This document shows, piece after piece, positions 34,598 through 47,219 of a stretch of DNA of 64,000 bases. The DNA comes from Isoetes taiwanensis (lineage: Eukaryota > Streptophyta > Lycopodiopsida > Isoetales > Isoetaceae): contig JAJEKV010000020.1 in the NCBI GenBank assembly GCA_021234155.1, forward strand, positions 19,087,018 through 19,151,017. Direction: 5' to 3'. Position 1 is the stretch's first letter. The number at the start of each line of letters is the position of its first letter. The notes beneath the pieces are model-generated. The model was not told where the DNA came from, made no database searches, and worked only from the letters and a program-made list of their open reading frames with translations. Position numbers and translations under genes: made by a program.

Positions 34598-34736
34598 TGA
34601 TTCACCAAAGAGGCATAAATCTGGTTGGGATCACCATTATTTTGCAGAAAAAGATCATTATCTGTCATCTTCGATCTGGCCATGTCCAGGCCATATTTAA
34701 ACAGGCCGGATAAGCCACCGCTGTGGACGACGACCA

Positions 34737-34919
34737 AACCTGCACTGGCCGGTTAGATGGTTTGCACATCCGCCGCCCAACAACAAGGGCGACTGCCAGT
34801 TTATAGCCGATAGGGAATTTGGAGCAGTTTTTAGCATATTCCAGATATATACTAGCATATACCCAGAACATGCCAAAAACCCACATAACCAAGGGATTGC
34901 CCCCTAGGGGCAACCCAAA
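34737..34919 (+). repeat. SINE-like repeat R1, copy 3
   Basis: Begins GGCCGGTTAGATGG, carries the GCATAT blocks and ends GCCCCCTAGGGGCAACCC plus AAAAA. Similar to copies 1, 2 and 4. Confidence 0.7.
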
Positions 34920-34929
34920 AATTACAACA

Positions 34930-37550
34930 AGGCCCAGCGAATTCATTGAAAAATCTACTTGAAGATGTACGGAACTACATCACTTGGCATGAAGGATATA
35001 GGTCTGGCGATCAACATGTTGAGCTGGGTATTCACTGTTAAATGTAGTAACAGTTAGTTGCAGTACTTAAGATGTCATAAACGATCTAGGTCCTTTTGGA
35101 TCGGCATTTTATCTTGCATTTGTTCGTGAAGATGCTACGATTTTATTGAAACTCAAAAGCTAGAAACGAAGGACATATAAAATTCGAGATGTGCACATCC
35201 TGTAAGCCTTGAAGCATGTCATTTATCAGCATTTAAAATGTCCATCCTCCCATTACCATATTCGAGGGAATCCACACTACCACTCTAAAATCTTATTTCT
35301 TAAAGATAATGCAGCATGAAGCTCTGGAAAACAGAATCTGGTTACAAGTCCATAATGGTCACATTTAGACAGCTTCTTCCAAACAAGAACAAAGAACAAT
35401 TAAAAATACCGCGTCAATTTGGACCATTCAAGAGCAAAATATAGCGATTATTGCATTACTCTGGATGGCTTCAATAAAATTTGCTACATGAGAGAAAGCG
35501 ACCGATGCGCAATTGTTAGCATTTGCACTTTGTCATCTCATTTCCAGGTTAAGGAATTAGTTTTTTATTCTAACCACATGTTTGCATGTGGAGATGCCTT
35601 TGTTAACGTGATTACCTTATATCGTTGGGAAAAAATAATAGTCAGTACATAACTTTGTGCTGCAGAACTTGAATGATGTGAGCAATACAACATACGTCAG
35701 ACCTTTCTACTTTCTTTCCTTGCACTACATTTGAGATATCCACACGAAGCAAAACATCTGCACTACATATGGCATATAACCAGATAGCTTATGAACCATG
35801 AGGGTCTAGTGGACATCTGTCGTTTCCACTTAAGAAGCGATTCGATTAATTTGGTTTTATATATTTGATAGCTTTGAAAATATGCAATAAAGCATGATCC
35901 TGCTCTAAGCCAAGTGGCAAAATACACATATCAAGGATCATGGCCATGGCTATAGATCATATGGTAGAAGTATTCAAGTGAAAGCCTATCAAAGTATACA
36001 AATAATCGAATGTATTTTACAACTGTAAAATAGAAATTGAAAGGGTTTAGGTCAACAACAAAAGTTGGAACAATTACAATCATAATTATTCCCAAATTTT
36101 TGAGCTCAACTGTGTTTGCACCCACCTGAGAACAAGAAAAAACAATGTGCATGAGTCCTGCATTTTGAACTTATCTAGCAGGACTAGCCTTCAAATTCAG
36201 CACATACGCATAAAACATAGTGCTAGGGATTTTTGTATATTGCATATATTCTGAAATGTGAAATACATGTCATCTTTGATATTGTCCCAACATTGTGTAT
36301 CTCCATTTTCTCTTCTTAAAAAGGCTGTTATTCATATTGGACGAAAACACATAACCTACACTCTAACGAAATAAAAAATTGCACCTAGCACACATTTCCG
36401 TTGCATGAAAGCCTATCTCCAATGCGACAGAATATTAGTATGGGTATTAGCTAGATCTAACAGCATCTGGAGAAATTAGTGCCCTGCTCAGACATGCTAA
36501 AAAAAATTACTCTAGAACTGAAAATTAGTAGAAATGATCATGAAGAAAAGCTCATCAGATATAGTGGTCAGACATAACATATGGTGGAAATTGTAGAAGT
36601 GATTTGGACACCATTATGCATCACCAACATACCCTTGCATTGCTTCTTGGCTTCCAATTTACCACTAAGAACCTTGGATTGTTGAGCTACTCCGCAACCC
36701 CAATTAAATCGGGAAATAAATGGGTTATAATTCGAATCAGCAAACTTAGCAAGCATCTCTAAACTGACAGTGGAAGCCATTGGCAATAAGAACTGGACAT
36801 TGCCATCCATCCTAACTGAGACAATGCATATATTTCCACAATTAGTTGAGGAGAATAAAACCATAAACATTTCTCTGATAATGGCTAATTATTACAAGCG
36901 GCACACATTGCATGTAAATGTCGATTAAGGCAGACAAAGTACTCGATGCTGTCTTCACTTTCATGCAAGCCTTTTCTGAGCACTGGGTGGAATCATTTCG
37001 GCCTTTGCCATGCTCCACATTTTTGCCTTGCAAAATGGGCAAAACCCAATCTTTATTCAAGTTGTGCACCTCATTCAATCAGCATTTTATACTTTAAATA
37101 GAAGAAGCGAGGGGGGCCTTTAAAGCGAAACAAAATGGAATCATGGTTTGTCTCTCTAGTTAATCAATCCGAATTATGGCCCGCAGACGGAAACAATGCA
37201 AGGTTTTCCAAGAAACAATAGCTCAGGCGAAGACAGTATCTTTTCTTTGTTGTAATCGAAGTGCAGAGCCGTTCTTCCTGAGGTCTTAAACCAAAGTCTT
37301 ACCATAACCTGTGAACCCGAAACAACAAAAGGGTAGAGCAAAATACGGTTGGGTCGCAAGCACATTGGGACTCATCGATCCCACGAAAGGATCTGCGCTT
37401 GCATCGGTATCACACACTGTGTCTTCTTGTATCTGTATGAACTTATTCTCGACGGATCTACATAGAATAGAAAGCCTTGATTCTTGGAGTCATCCCTTTG
37501 TGAAGTTAAATTTGTGAGGGCCTTGCAAGTTGTTATCATGGATATCTATA
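34930..37550. other. Unassigned stretch
   Basis: Frames up to 100 residues on both strands (for example 36568-36870 minus) have no recognised domain and no consistent splice pattern. No transposon ends recognised. Confidence 0.35.
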
Positions 37551-37559
37551 TTTCTATAT

Positions 37560-38940
37560 CTTTGGAATGGTGGGAATTTCAGAAGTCAAATGGTTATGTG
37601 AAAGATTTACCGGACTAGCACCCCGAGTGTCATTCAAGACCCATGCGGTACATTTCCAATGAGTTGGTTTCTGCTAACGGATCTAGATAATCCAAGGTGC
37701 TAGGTAATGTTGGTATAGTGCCGCTAAAGTTGTTTGATGATATATACAAGCTAGCTAGCAGGTCAAATTCTTTGAATGATCTTTGGAATCGCCAACTAAA
37801 GAATTGTTAGAAAGTACTAAAGTGGCGATTTGACATAAACCCTAGGTGGCTTGGAATAGTGCCGGATAATTTATTGGGTGAAGATTAAGTATGTCCAACT
37901 TTTGAAGGTTTCCCACTCTGCGGTATTTGTCGACAACTTATTTCCCATCGGGCATATAGGTGACATTGCTAAGGCTCCCCAATTCGGAGGTATCTTGCCA
38001 CTAAACATGTTATCCAAAATAGAGAACCAATTGAGTTTGTCAAGGCGCCAATGGATCTTGGGATTGCACACTGTGAACATGTTATCTTCAATTTCCAAAT
38101 ATGTTAAGCGATTCAATGCTCCAATAAACTACGGAAGCTTGCCGCCAATTTGGGTTCCATATATTTGGCGTTTTTTTTGCAGCTTTGTTAAGTTGCTAAG
38201 ATCAGGTAGACTACCTATTAGGTTATTTCAACCAATAATCTCAAAAGTTTCAAGATTGCGAAGCTTGTTGAAGCTTCTTTGGGATTTTCGGATAATCTGA
38301 ACTGCTCAAGCCGAGGCGGAGGTTATAAAGGTTACCAAGGGTTTGTGGAATTGGACTGAAGAGCACCTCCAAGGTCAAGGTATTGAAGGTATTTTAAATT
38401 ACCAAGAGCGGGGAATGGCACCAACAAAATTGTTTCCCTCAAACCGTAAGCTATGTAGATTAGTCGACTACCCGGGCTACTTGGTATTTTCCATTCAAGT
38501 TGTCATTCTCAAGATGAAGCTCTGTCAACTTTGAAAAGACCCCGTAGACACTCTGGAATGACACCAGTTAAATGACTGTTTTGGCCTAGATTTAGATACT
38601 CCAATTGTGTGAGACTGCAGAGCTGAATGGGCATTTTACCACCAATATTATTGCGGCTCAAGTCTAGATAAACCCGGTTCGGTGAGATTTCCTAGCTGTT
38701 GAGGAAGTTTTCCATTTGATTCTATTTGGAAAAATCAAGGTGTTTTCAGCTTGGTCATACTTCCCAAACAATGAGGTATAATTCCGGCTATGTCATTATA
38801 TGCCAAGGAAAGGTAGTTCAGATTTCTAAGATGGCATATGGATTACGGAAACAGCACACCTAACAAATCATGGTTATAGCTCAAATCCAGGTGCTGAAGC
38901 TTGGAAAAGTTGGCTTGTACGGTGACGAGGTCTAGAAATA
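37560..38940 (-). pseudogene. Leucine-rich-repeat protein, decayed
   Basis: The minus strand carries successive plant-type LRR units (LxxLxLxxNxxxGxIP), such as LNYLSLAYNDIAGIIP, GKLPQQLGNLT, NNLIGSLPDLSNLTKL, LTYLEIEDN and DNMFSGKIPP. They are spread over several frames with many stops. The LRR wording fits the extracellular domain of a receptor-like kinase or receptor-like protein. No kinase domain, signal peptide or membrane span is visible. The clearest open part is 37871-38116. Confidence 0.75.
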
Positions 38941-38944
38941 TATG

Positions 38945-39600
38945 TATTTATGGCGTACATTTTCGGGGAACGTCACAGGTTATGTCACCTCTATTGCTTT
39001 GTGCATATCTCTTTACTCTCTTTTAATCTGTCACCACATTTAGGCTCAGGGCTCCCATATTGGTATTTTTTGGCGCATGGAGAGCGTTGTGCTATAAGAG
39101 GGCCCTCAAACCTTGACTTGGCATATTCTGACCCTTATTCTGTGATTCCATGATCACACATGACCCATCAACACTTGACCCATTAACACTTGACGTAGCT
39201 ACAACCTAAAGAATGTAAAGCTTAAAAATGCAACGTTTCTTTGTCATTTTCATTAGCATGATAGTGCATAACTTACTCGTCTTTCGAACCTAAGGCGTCA
39301 TCTCATCTACGTCGAATAGTTGATTTCAATGGTCTACAAACAAGGTCTGGTTGTCACGCAAATTAAAGGAGTTTCTCTCGGTTGTTTTGCGAAAGCGAGA
39401 ATAGAGCTTCATTCGGGCCAGTATGAAGATGATTGTGGAGTACTTAGTTACACATTAACCTGGTTTGCTTTCTTGATTGGTGGTTGAAAGCAAAAATAGC
39501 TGATCTTGCGGATAACATTACGTATTTATAGTCTTTGGATCATTTTCAACATACAAATAGAAATGTTGGAGTTACTTTTAACCTTTAAAATGCCAAAATG
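38945..39600. other. Unassigned stretch with a dispersed repeat
   Basis: 39117-39182, around GACCCTTATTCTGTGATTCC, is the inverted counterpart of 9400-9465. Otherwise no gene is recognised. Confidence 0.45.
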
Positions 39601-39605
39601 ATGGT

Positions 39606-41470
39606 TTGGAACTGCCGGCTACGCACTTGCATTTCATCAGAAGTTCTCCATCTTGCCTTGATCAATACGAGCCTGCATTAAGAATTCTATTTCCGGATGC
39701 GGTTATCGAGAGAACAATTGGTAAAACTTGCTCAAATGCCCTCTCTGAGGCACATATGGTCTGGAGGGCTTTGACAATGTCCGCAGTTTCGAGGAATCGG
39801 ATAAATTATGTGAAGAGAGATACTTTGAAGAGACAATAGAGTCCATAGTAGTTTTGGGATGGCATTTATCTTCATATATTGCTTATTCTCTCTTGAAAGC
39901 TTGCGGTCATGATAAACATGTTAGGAAAATCCATTCCCTCATAGTTTGTAAAGTGGACTTGAGAAAGAAGCCTTTACGGGCTCCCATCTTATCGTCTGTT
40001 TGCATCCTTTGGATGTCCGGATCATGCAAATGATGTATTTCATAAACCGGTGAAACCAACTGTTCATACATGGGCTGCAATTATAGCTGCCAATGCTAAA
40101 CATGGAAAAGGAGAGGCCGCTCTTAAGTTTATGCAATGAGAATGCAAAGATTCGGGAATAACAAGCAATAGGTATGTTTATATTCTTTGTCCTTAAAGCT
40201 TGTGCGGTGGTATCGGATCTTACTAGGGGAGGACTTATTCACGAGGAAATCATCAAAAGTGGCCTTGAATTAGATATCATCCTTGTGAATACCCTCATTG
40301 ATATGTATGGGAAATGTGGGGATTTGGAGATGGTGACGTGAAATATTTGTGATCTGTCAAATAAAGATATATTCTCATGGGGTGCAATGATCGCAGGATT
40401 TGTCGGCATAGTGAAGGCAACTGCGGCGTTGAAGCTTTTGAGAAAATGCAAGAAGAGGGCATAAAACCGAATAAAATTATCGTTTCAAGTGCCTTGAAGG
40501 CATGCGGCACTATAGGAGCTATAGATCGAGGCGGACTCATCCATGAGCACATTGCAAAAGGAAGATATGAGTCGGATCTTGTGGTGGGGAATGCACTCAT
40601 TGATATGTATGCTAAATGTGGCATCTTTGGATGAAGCTGAGGAAGTATTTGATAATCTGCGAGAAAAAAAGATCGGTGTCATGGAACACAATGATTGTTG
40701 GGTTTTCCCAAAGATGATTTCGGGTCTTCGTGCCTTGGGGTTCTATGAGAAAATGCAACAAGAAAGCGTAAATCCGGATGCGATTACATTTTCAAGTGTT
40801 ACGAAGGCATGCGGCAGCTTGAATGCAATAGAACATGGCGAGGGGGTGATACATGGTCAAATTATAGAATGTCAACTCCAAAATAATATTTTTGTTGGTA
40901 GTACTCTTGTCGATATGTATGCTAAATGTGGAAGCTTGGAAGAAGCACGCTTTATTTTTGAATCTTTGCCCGAGCAAAATGTAGTCTCATGGAATGCAAT
41001 GATCCTTTGGATATGCTCACGGTGGCAACTTTTGGTCGGCTAGGCGATATTTGGAGAGCATGCAAAGCAAAGGGATTAGACGGATGAGACAACCTTCACA
41101 AGTATCCTTGTTGCCCGGTAGTGTGCGGTCTTGTAGATGAAGGTCGTCGATATTTCAAATACATGAGGGAAATACATGGCATTGTACCGGATGCTCACCA
41201 TTATAGCTGCATGGCTGACCTTAGGGGACGTCGCGGGATGCCCGGAAGAAGCTGAAAATTTACTTAATGGTACTAATCAAGCTACTATTGTTTCATGGAC
41301 ATCATTGCTCAATTCTTGCGGGATGCAGAGATATGGAGATAGGCGACGATGCTTCCATGAAGTAGTTAAACTTGGATGCTCATTGCTCATCCGCATATGT
41401 GCTAGCTTCAAATATATTTGCAAATGCCAAGAAGAGAGAAGATGTTTTCTGAGAATAATCAAAAGGTGAT
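39606..41470 (+). pseudogene. PLS-class PPR protein pseudogene
   Basis: PPR repeats follow in order on the plus strand: AYSLLKACGHDKHVRKIHSL, LIDMYGKCGDLEM, KPNKIIVSSALKACGTIGAI, GNALIDMYAKCG, EEAEEVFDNL-like residues, NPDAITFSSVTKACGSLNAI, STLVDMYAKCGSLEEARFIF, PEQNVVSWNAMI. An E-domain-like tail follows: YFKYMREIHGIVPD, AEENL-like segment, ATIVSWTSLLNSCG. Frameshifts and stops occur about every 150-250 bases. Intact relatives bind organelle transcripts, often for C-to-U editing. No DYW deaminase domain is seen at the end. The longest open block is 40543-41043. Confidence 0.85.
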
Positions 41471-41479
41471 ATGCGATTC

Positions 41480-42035
41480 GTTTTCATATCCCATGGATGA
41501 GATACTATGTTGCACACATTCTTTTCAAGAGTTTCCCTTTGCTTACAATGGCATTTTTACTTGACTTGTGAGGGCCAAATTTAAAGGCGAACTCTGAGGT
41601 TAAGTCCTCTTCCAAGTTTCAAAAATGCCATTTACCTTGCATTCCTTGGGTACCTAGGCGCCCTTCCTTAAAAGTGTCATGTAAAATGGCGTAAGATAAT
41701 GTTAGAAAAGAGGAACTGGCACGTCCGGCAAGGAAAAACCCAATTCAAGCAAATAGGTAATGAGTATATTAGACAAAATAACTAAAGCATTTGAAACTAC
41801 CAACTTGTTGCAAGTGATTCCTTACCCGATGAGTTCCCACCCTTGGTCCATGTTGCGAATGCAATTTGTTTAGAATCAAAACGACCGAAGTTCGGAAGAG
41901 CATTTTGTTCTTCTTTTTTGTAGAAGCCCAGTATGGCCCCGGCTAAGGCGAAGCGTAAGGGGCAAACGGAATCCACAGAAAAGAAATGACCGTGGCAAAT
42001 GAAAGCCTGAAGTAAGGAAACAGAGTCTAGTTTAG
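41480..42035. other. Unassigned stretch between two pseudogenes
   Basis: No conserved coding signal recognised. The plus strand near 41935-41990 encodes a short basic run (MAPAKAKRKG) that may be chance. Confidence 0.35.
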
Positions 42036-42041
42036 AGCCGT

Positions 42042-42400
42042 ATGGAAGTTTTACTGCTAGATTGCTTCTCCGCTAGGGAGATCGTACCTATTCCACCATC
42101 GGTGCTGGAAAACCCATCCTTGCCCTTGTCCTTGCCCAATGCAAAATTTCCGAAAGCAGACTCTTGTCGCTCATACACTGCTGAGAATAACGCCATCGCC
42201 CGATTCGGCATTTTGCTTTCGAGCGGATCATTCTATGTGAAAGTGTATATGGATGGATGGAGTTCCGATTAGGCCTATAACAGCTAAGACAAGCTATCTG
42301 TTGCGCTGGAAGAGATCTTCAGGCGATTTACAAGTCGTAAGCGTTTTGGAGCTACAGATTTGAACACCAGTTAACCGGTTTCGAGAGGGCCTATCTCGGA
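42042..42400 (+). pseudogene. Aux/IAA repressor fragment
   Basis: GSFYVKVYMDG followed, after a small deletion and a stop, by AYNS and DKLSVALEEIFRRFTS matches domain III of Aux/IAA proteins, where the usual text is VKVxMDG...LxxYxSYxxLSxALExMF. These nuclear proteins bind ARF factors and repress auxin responses. The GRKVDL segment between the two halves is deleted, and a stop codon lies within it. Domain IV is not recognised downstream. The upstream part (42042-42200) is open but without the LxLxL or GWPPV motifs, so it may be poorly conserved or unrelated. Confidence 0.7.
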
Positions 42401-42607
42401 AGAGGATAAAGCAGCTATTAATAACCATTTTCTACTCCCGTTTCTGAGGAGGTAATCCTATTACGTCAAAGGCTTATGTTGTTTATTGCAGAAACACATG
42501 GGGTCCCAACTCCCTGGCTCGTTTCGAAGGTGTTCTTCTCCCCGGCCCGAATTACGCTCCAAATCCCATATTAAAAACATGGAATTTCCAACAGAAATGA
42601 CCTGGCA

Positions 42608-42730
42608 TTTACCCCCAATATTGGGTTTTTAGCAGTCATTGGCATATTCCAGGTATATATTGACATATACTTGGAAGATGCCATAAACCCACATAAACGA
42701 GGGTTTGCCCCCTTAGGGGCAACCCAAAAA
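42608..42730 (+). repeat. SINE-like repeat R1, copy 4 (5' truncated)
   Basis: Shares the GGCATATTCCAGGTATAT blocks, CATAAACCCACATAAACGAG and the end GGGGCAACCC plus AAAAA with the other copies; the first part is missing or diverged. Confidence 0.65.
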
Positions 42731-42739
42731 CTCCCATTG

Positions 42740-43960
42740 GCGCCAATAACCAAGAGCAACAAACCAGCCCATATGACATCGGCATGGAAGTATGACCGAA
42801 TTTGCAAGACTGACACATTGACATAACAGAATAGTGAATTTGTTCCTGCAATTCCAGCAACTCCACAACGCAGGTGGTCTACTGAGAAGAAACGTAGAGA
42901 AGAATAAAGTGAAAATGACCATAAGCACCATTTGTACATTACAAAGAACACACAATAGAAGGATGCCTTCATGTTCCTCGCCCCTCCACGAAGAGGAAAC
43001 ACACTACCATCATGTCTCGCCTCCTGCAACACATTACCATCAAAGCAAAGGCCAATTGTACACCTCGAGTTCTCTTCAGCCCTCTATCAACCACGTCTCC
43101 ACCTATAATGTGGCAATTGGTGCTACTGCTCCACAGCCAATGTATTTCTCAAGCAAGCTCATTGACGCCACGAAACACTGCTGCGTCTGCACTGCCTCCA
43201 GCATAGAGAATGGGGAGTCTGGAAGAAAGTGTGCCACCATCAAGGAATCAAAAAGTGAACTTGAGGAACCTTCCAACAATCCACTTGCCACATAACTGGA
43301 ATCAAATATATACTACTGTCAATGTCCTTGCTAGCAAACATTCGGCAATCCCTTCCACAGATGGAACCGGCACTCACAAAACAGCTCTAACAGCAAGAGC
43401 ACACCAACAGCACCTAAAACCCTAGAGCCTACCTGCAGTTCTACTCCCTCGGGACATGTCGCGCCACGTCTTGCCCCCCCTCGCCGACATGGTCAGGTGC
43501 CCTCGCCGACATGGTCAGGCTGCTTTTGGCAGCCCCCTGAAGTTCAATCCTGCCTTTTTGCGACCATGCAGCGGGCAAAAATAGCAAAAATATTACTGCT
43601 TCCCCAAATAAATCCCCAACCTTTACCAAAATCTTGGCAACCCAAAAAAAAAGTCCCCCTTTTCTGCCAAACTTTGCCAAAATCCTCGCAACCAGTCAAT
43701 TTCGGCACCTAATGGTTCATAACAAATTACAGTGCGAAAAATATTTCAACAGATAATGTTGACTAGTGTTGTGAACAAGAGAAGAAACACATAAAAAACA
43801 AAAAGAAGATTTCTGTGGAAATTCAGCACCTCACATCACAAAATCAACATGCTGCAATTCGCAAATGCATATGTTGACACCATTGATCCACTGCAAAGCA
43901 AAATCTCAAAATTTTGCCATGTTACTTTTGCCACAATTTGCAAGCTTTTACAGAGCTTCC
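42740..43960. other. Unassigned stretch downstream of GRXS16
   Basis: Frames up to 153 residues lack recognisable domains. 43479-43519 holds a 22-bp tandem duplication of CCTCGCCGACATGGTCAGG. Confidence 0.4.
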
Positions 43961-43971
43961 ATATGTGAAAT

Positions 43972-45726
43972 TCATTTCTTGAACAGATTCTTAAGTTCAC
44001 CGCTTTCAACCATTTCATTCAAAATATCAGCTCCTCCAATTATTTCGCCTTTCACAAAGACCTGCGGGATTGTGGGCCACTGGCTGTATGCTTTGATCGC
44101 TTCCCTTAATCCAGGATTGTGCTCTTCATCCAACACATTTACTGTCTCATAGTTTACTCCCAATTCATCCAGAATTGTCAATACCCGATGAGAAAATCCA
44201 CATTGAGGAGAGCTTCTTGATCCTTTTATAAAAACAACAACCTCATTTTCCTTCACAACCTTGTCAATCAGGTCCACAAGTGGAATAGTAAGTATTGTAT
44301 CAGACCTTGGCATTAAACGTATATCATTCTTCACACCTTTTTTTCTAATTGACCATACTGTATTTCCAGGAGAATTTCCAGGAGGAATATTGCCTGTCAA
44401 TTCAACGTGCTCCTGCACCCATTTCTGCCAAGCCTCAGTCAATTCCGCCCGGTCAGGTGCATTAACAATTGCCACCTGCAATAAAAAAAATGTCATGGAA
44501 TGCATGAAAGTTAAAAAATAAAAAATGTAAGAAACATCTGTATACTGTTTGGCGTCAATGGACAAGGATAAAAACAAAGCAGCTATGGTTCCACAATACT
44601 GCGAGAAAAAGAACAAGAAAGGGTTAATCTCATTGCGTTCATCGTATAAGATTGCTTGGAGGGGATGGCAAGGACAAGAAAAACTAGTTTTCTCTATGTA
44701 ATGAATCAGAAAGATGTTCATTGTGAACGCTGCAAAAGACAATGTGAGAGTAGGGGCATGGGATACCACTTGCAACACAAAGTTCACATTTGATTTATGA
44801 ATATCAGTGAATCCTCAGCTCCATTGCCACATTAGAAGGCACAATTCTATCGCTAATATTCAAGGTACACAAATTCTACTGCAAAATGAAGTCAAAATTG
44901 GCTGCTCTCAGTTGAAAGAATCAGCCTAGAATTGCCCTGCACGCTGGCTCCAGAGTTCTTAACTTGCCCAAATCTCTATATTTGTAAACCTTCTAGTTGG
45001 TCAAAGCAGTTGCAAATTGGAAATAAAATCACACACTAAAAGATCTCCATCAGCAACTTTTGGCATGTATAAACCTAATAAAGTTACATCTATAACATTG
45101 ATAATAAAAACAAGAAACGTAGAACATTAAGCTGATGATATCGACCATATGAAGTAATGGGAATGCGAGCCCACGAATTTGACTGTAGTATTTGCAGGGG
45201 CGATTTGACATAATTTGTGCAACAAGCAATCAGCTCGTACTCTAAACCTATCTGTAAGGATAAATTTGCACATCAAACTGAAAGGGATGCAATTTTAAGC
45301 TACTAACTGCTAGGCGATACTTAAATGGCTGGCCAACTACTTTTTCAGCATCGAAGTTACCTTAAAAGAAGAACAAAGTTGCGGTACATCTCGAAGATGG
45401 GTTTGAATACTTGATGACAGTTTTCTGGAGAGACCCACGAACTGTAATTCACCCTGCTTGTCATAGATTGCATATATGCCTGGAAGGGAGGGTAAGTCAG
45501 ACGCGCTCTCTTTGTCAAAGTGTTTTGGCTCCACATCTGAGAGTTTGGCCAACTCACAGACCGTGCAAGAGCGCGGCCTTGCTCTTCTGCTAATAATTGG
45601 AGAGTAATGCAGGCGCAGGCGCAGGCGGACTGTGGTATGAGTGGATAAGAAGCTCCTTCCTTCCGGCAAACTCCCAACATTGAGCCATCTTGCCGCCGCT
45701 AGCGCCCCTGCCCCTGTCGCTGCCAT
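43972..45726 (-). CDS. GRXS16: Monothiol glutaredoxin S16, chloroplastic
   Basis: Two exons, 45726-45361 and 44475-43972, join in phase 0 at GT (45359-45360) and AG borders, giving about 289 residues. The first about 60 residues are rich in Ala, Arg and Ser, as in a plastid transit peptide. Next is a GIY-YIG-type nuclease fold (LPGIYAIYDKQGELQFVGLS), then the linker with NAPDRAELTEAWQKW, then the glutaredoxin domain with active site PQCGFS and the glutathione-binding WPTIPQVFVKGEIIGG. Plant GRXS16 proteins have exactly this fusion and act in plastid Fe-S cluster and redox control. No stop or frameshift is present; it is the only clearly intact host gene here. The 0.9-kb intron is free of recognised transposons. 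Confidence 0.95.
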
Positions 45727-45800
45727 AACATAACTGAGCCGTAAAAACTTGGGAAATTTCTAAAATTGCCCATATTTCCTAGAAATTATGAATACAAGAA

Positions 45801-45836
45801 ATTTATCGCGGCGGCCTTGCGGCCGCCGCGAACATT
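45801..45836. repeat. GC-rich hairpin upstream of GRXS16
   Basis: Perfect 9-bp arms CGCGGCGGC and GCCGCCGCG around a 6-base loop, extended by partly matching AGAAAT/ATTTCT flanks. It lies about 80 bases upstream of the GRXS16 start codon, within the likely 5' leader or promoter. Confidence 0.75.
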
Positions 45837-47069
45837 TCTCGTCTCCAACCCGCTGCAAAAGAAGTTTTGTGCTAAGTCGAATAGATCTCAATTCTGGACG
45901 CGACGATAGAGATGTATGTTGATTGCAGTTCACGTACTGTGAGGCAAGTCAAGACATGCCTGTTCGGTCTAGAGTGCCCAACATCGAATATTCCCCATAA
46001 ACTACTGCAATCTAACGGTCTCGAAAAAATTTAGAACACGCGAAATGATAATACATTCCACAAATAATGGAATATTACAAACTGCCTATATGTAGAGATG
46101 AGACAAATAGTATGTAGATTTCAAAGTTAGTTACAGCTCATCACTTGCAAACAGTAAGGGACATGGGTTTTTGTTCAATACCTTAAATTTTAAAAGTTGA
46201 CAAATGTTCAATTGTTCGGGCATGGACTCCTCAAACAAAAACATTGTAGTTGATAAAAAACAAACCTATACATTTTTTTTGTTCTTCTCGTTTGCATTTT
46301 TCATTTTATCAATGGTCCTTGGTTCAATGTTGAGTTTTTTTGTTAAAAGAGATGTTATCATCGATTTAGGAGTTAACTAGAGGTATGGAGAAATTTGTAA
46401 GTATGGTGCTAGTTTTTGTCCACTTTTACTTTGAAACATGGTCTAAAATTTTCAAGCCAAATGCATTTAGAAGGCAAAAAATTTTGGTTGATATGGGCCT
46501 TTTTTTCCTTTTTGTTAGCTAGTTTATTCTATTCCACAAAGTCATCCCCACATTCTATTGTTACTATAAGATCTCTCCATGTTGTTAGAAACTGAAGTTG
46601 TTGCTTAAGTCTTTCGTAGTCTAGTCTAGTCTAGTTAGAGTAGTTGTTGGGGATTTCTAGTATCCAACAGTATTGTTCAAGTTTAGTTTTAGGAATTTTC
46701 GTCACGTGCTTCAAATTTTCATTTAATATATGATCCATCAGGGTTAAGCTGGATGCCACTTGAATACTTGATTGACTTCCAGCTTTTGGTTGCACGAAGA
46801 GAGGGTCAAACATCAAAGAAGATTGTGGAACATGCACATGGATGAGCATGTAAATTAATTGGTTGACTTATACAATTGTTTTAGAATCTTATGAAAAGTG
46901 TCAAGTAATAATCTAACATTCCTTGTGATGCAAACATGTGCCCTAAACATTTAACTAGCAAATGATTTAGAGACCTTGCCTCTGCAACAGTTCCGTGAAC
47001 TTAAGCAATTTGATATTCGAAAAGTAACATACAACATATCTTATACCATTTTATCAACATTCTAAATTA
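45837..47069. other. Unassigned AT-rich stretch
   Basis: No gene recognised. A short (TCTAG)n run is at about 46618-46636. Confidence 0.4.
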
Positions 47070-47214
47070 TCATGTTTGAATAAATGAGCCTTCTACAACT
47101 GGCAATCTACATATATCTTGATACTCTGTGCGTTCATCAGAATCTAAAGCAGATGGGTTGGCTCCATACCTTAAGAGCAGCCTGACAATCTCCTCACGGC
47201 CCCCATATGATGCT
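47070..47214 (-). pseudogene. Ankyrin-repeat exon fragment
   Basis: The minus strand reads ASYGGREEIVRLLLRYGANP, a typical ankyrin unit, then SALDSDERTEYQDICRLP and a stop at 47070-47072. The 5' end has a good acceptor (TTCACAG, 47215 onward) after a polypyrimidine-like tract. Only about 48 residues are present and no other exon of an ankyrin protein is seen. It could be the last exon of a gene or a captured fragment. Confidence 0.6.
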
Positions 47215-47219
47215 CTGTG

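Noticed and set aside
42571-43032. 153-residue minus-strand ORF as a gene
   Set aside because: Much of it is the translation of SINE-like repeat R1; the same peptide appears at the other R1 copies (34665-34946, 26340-26522).
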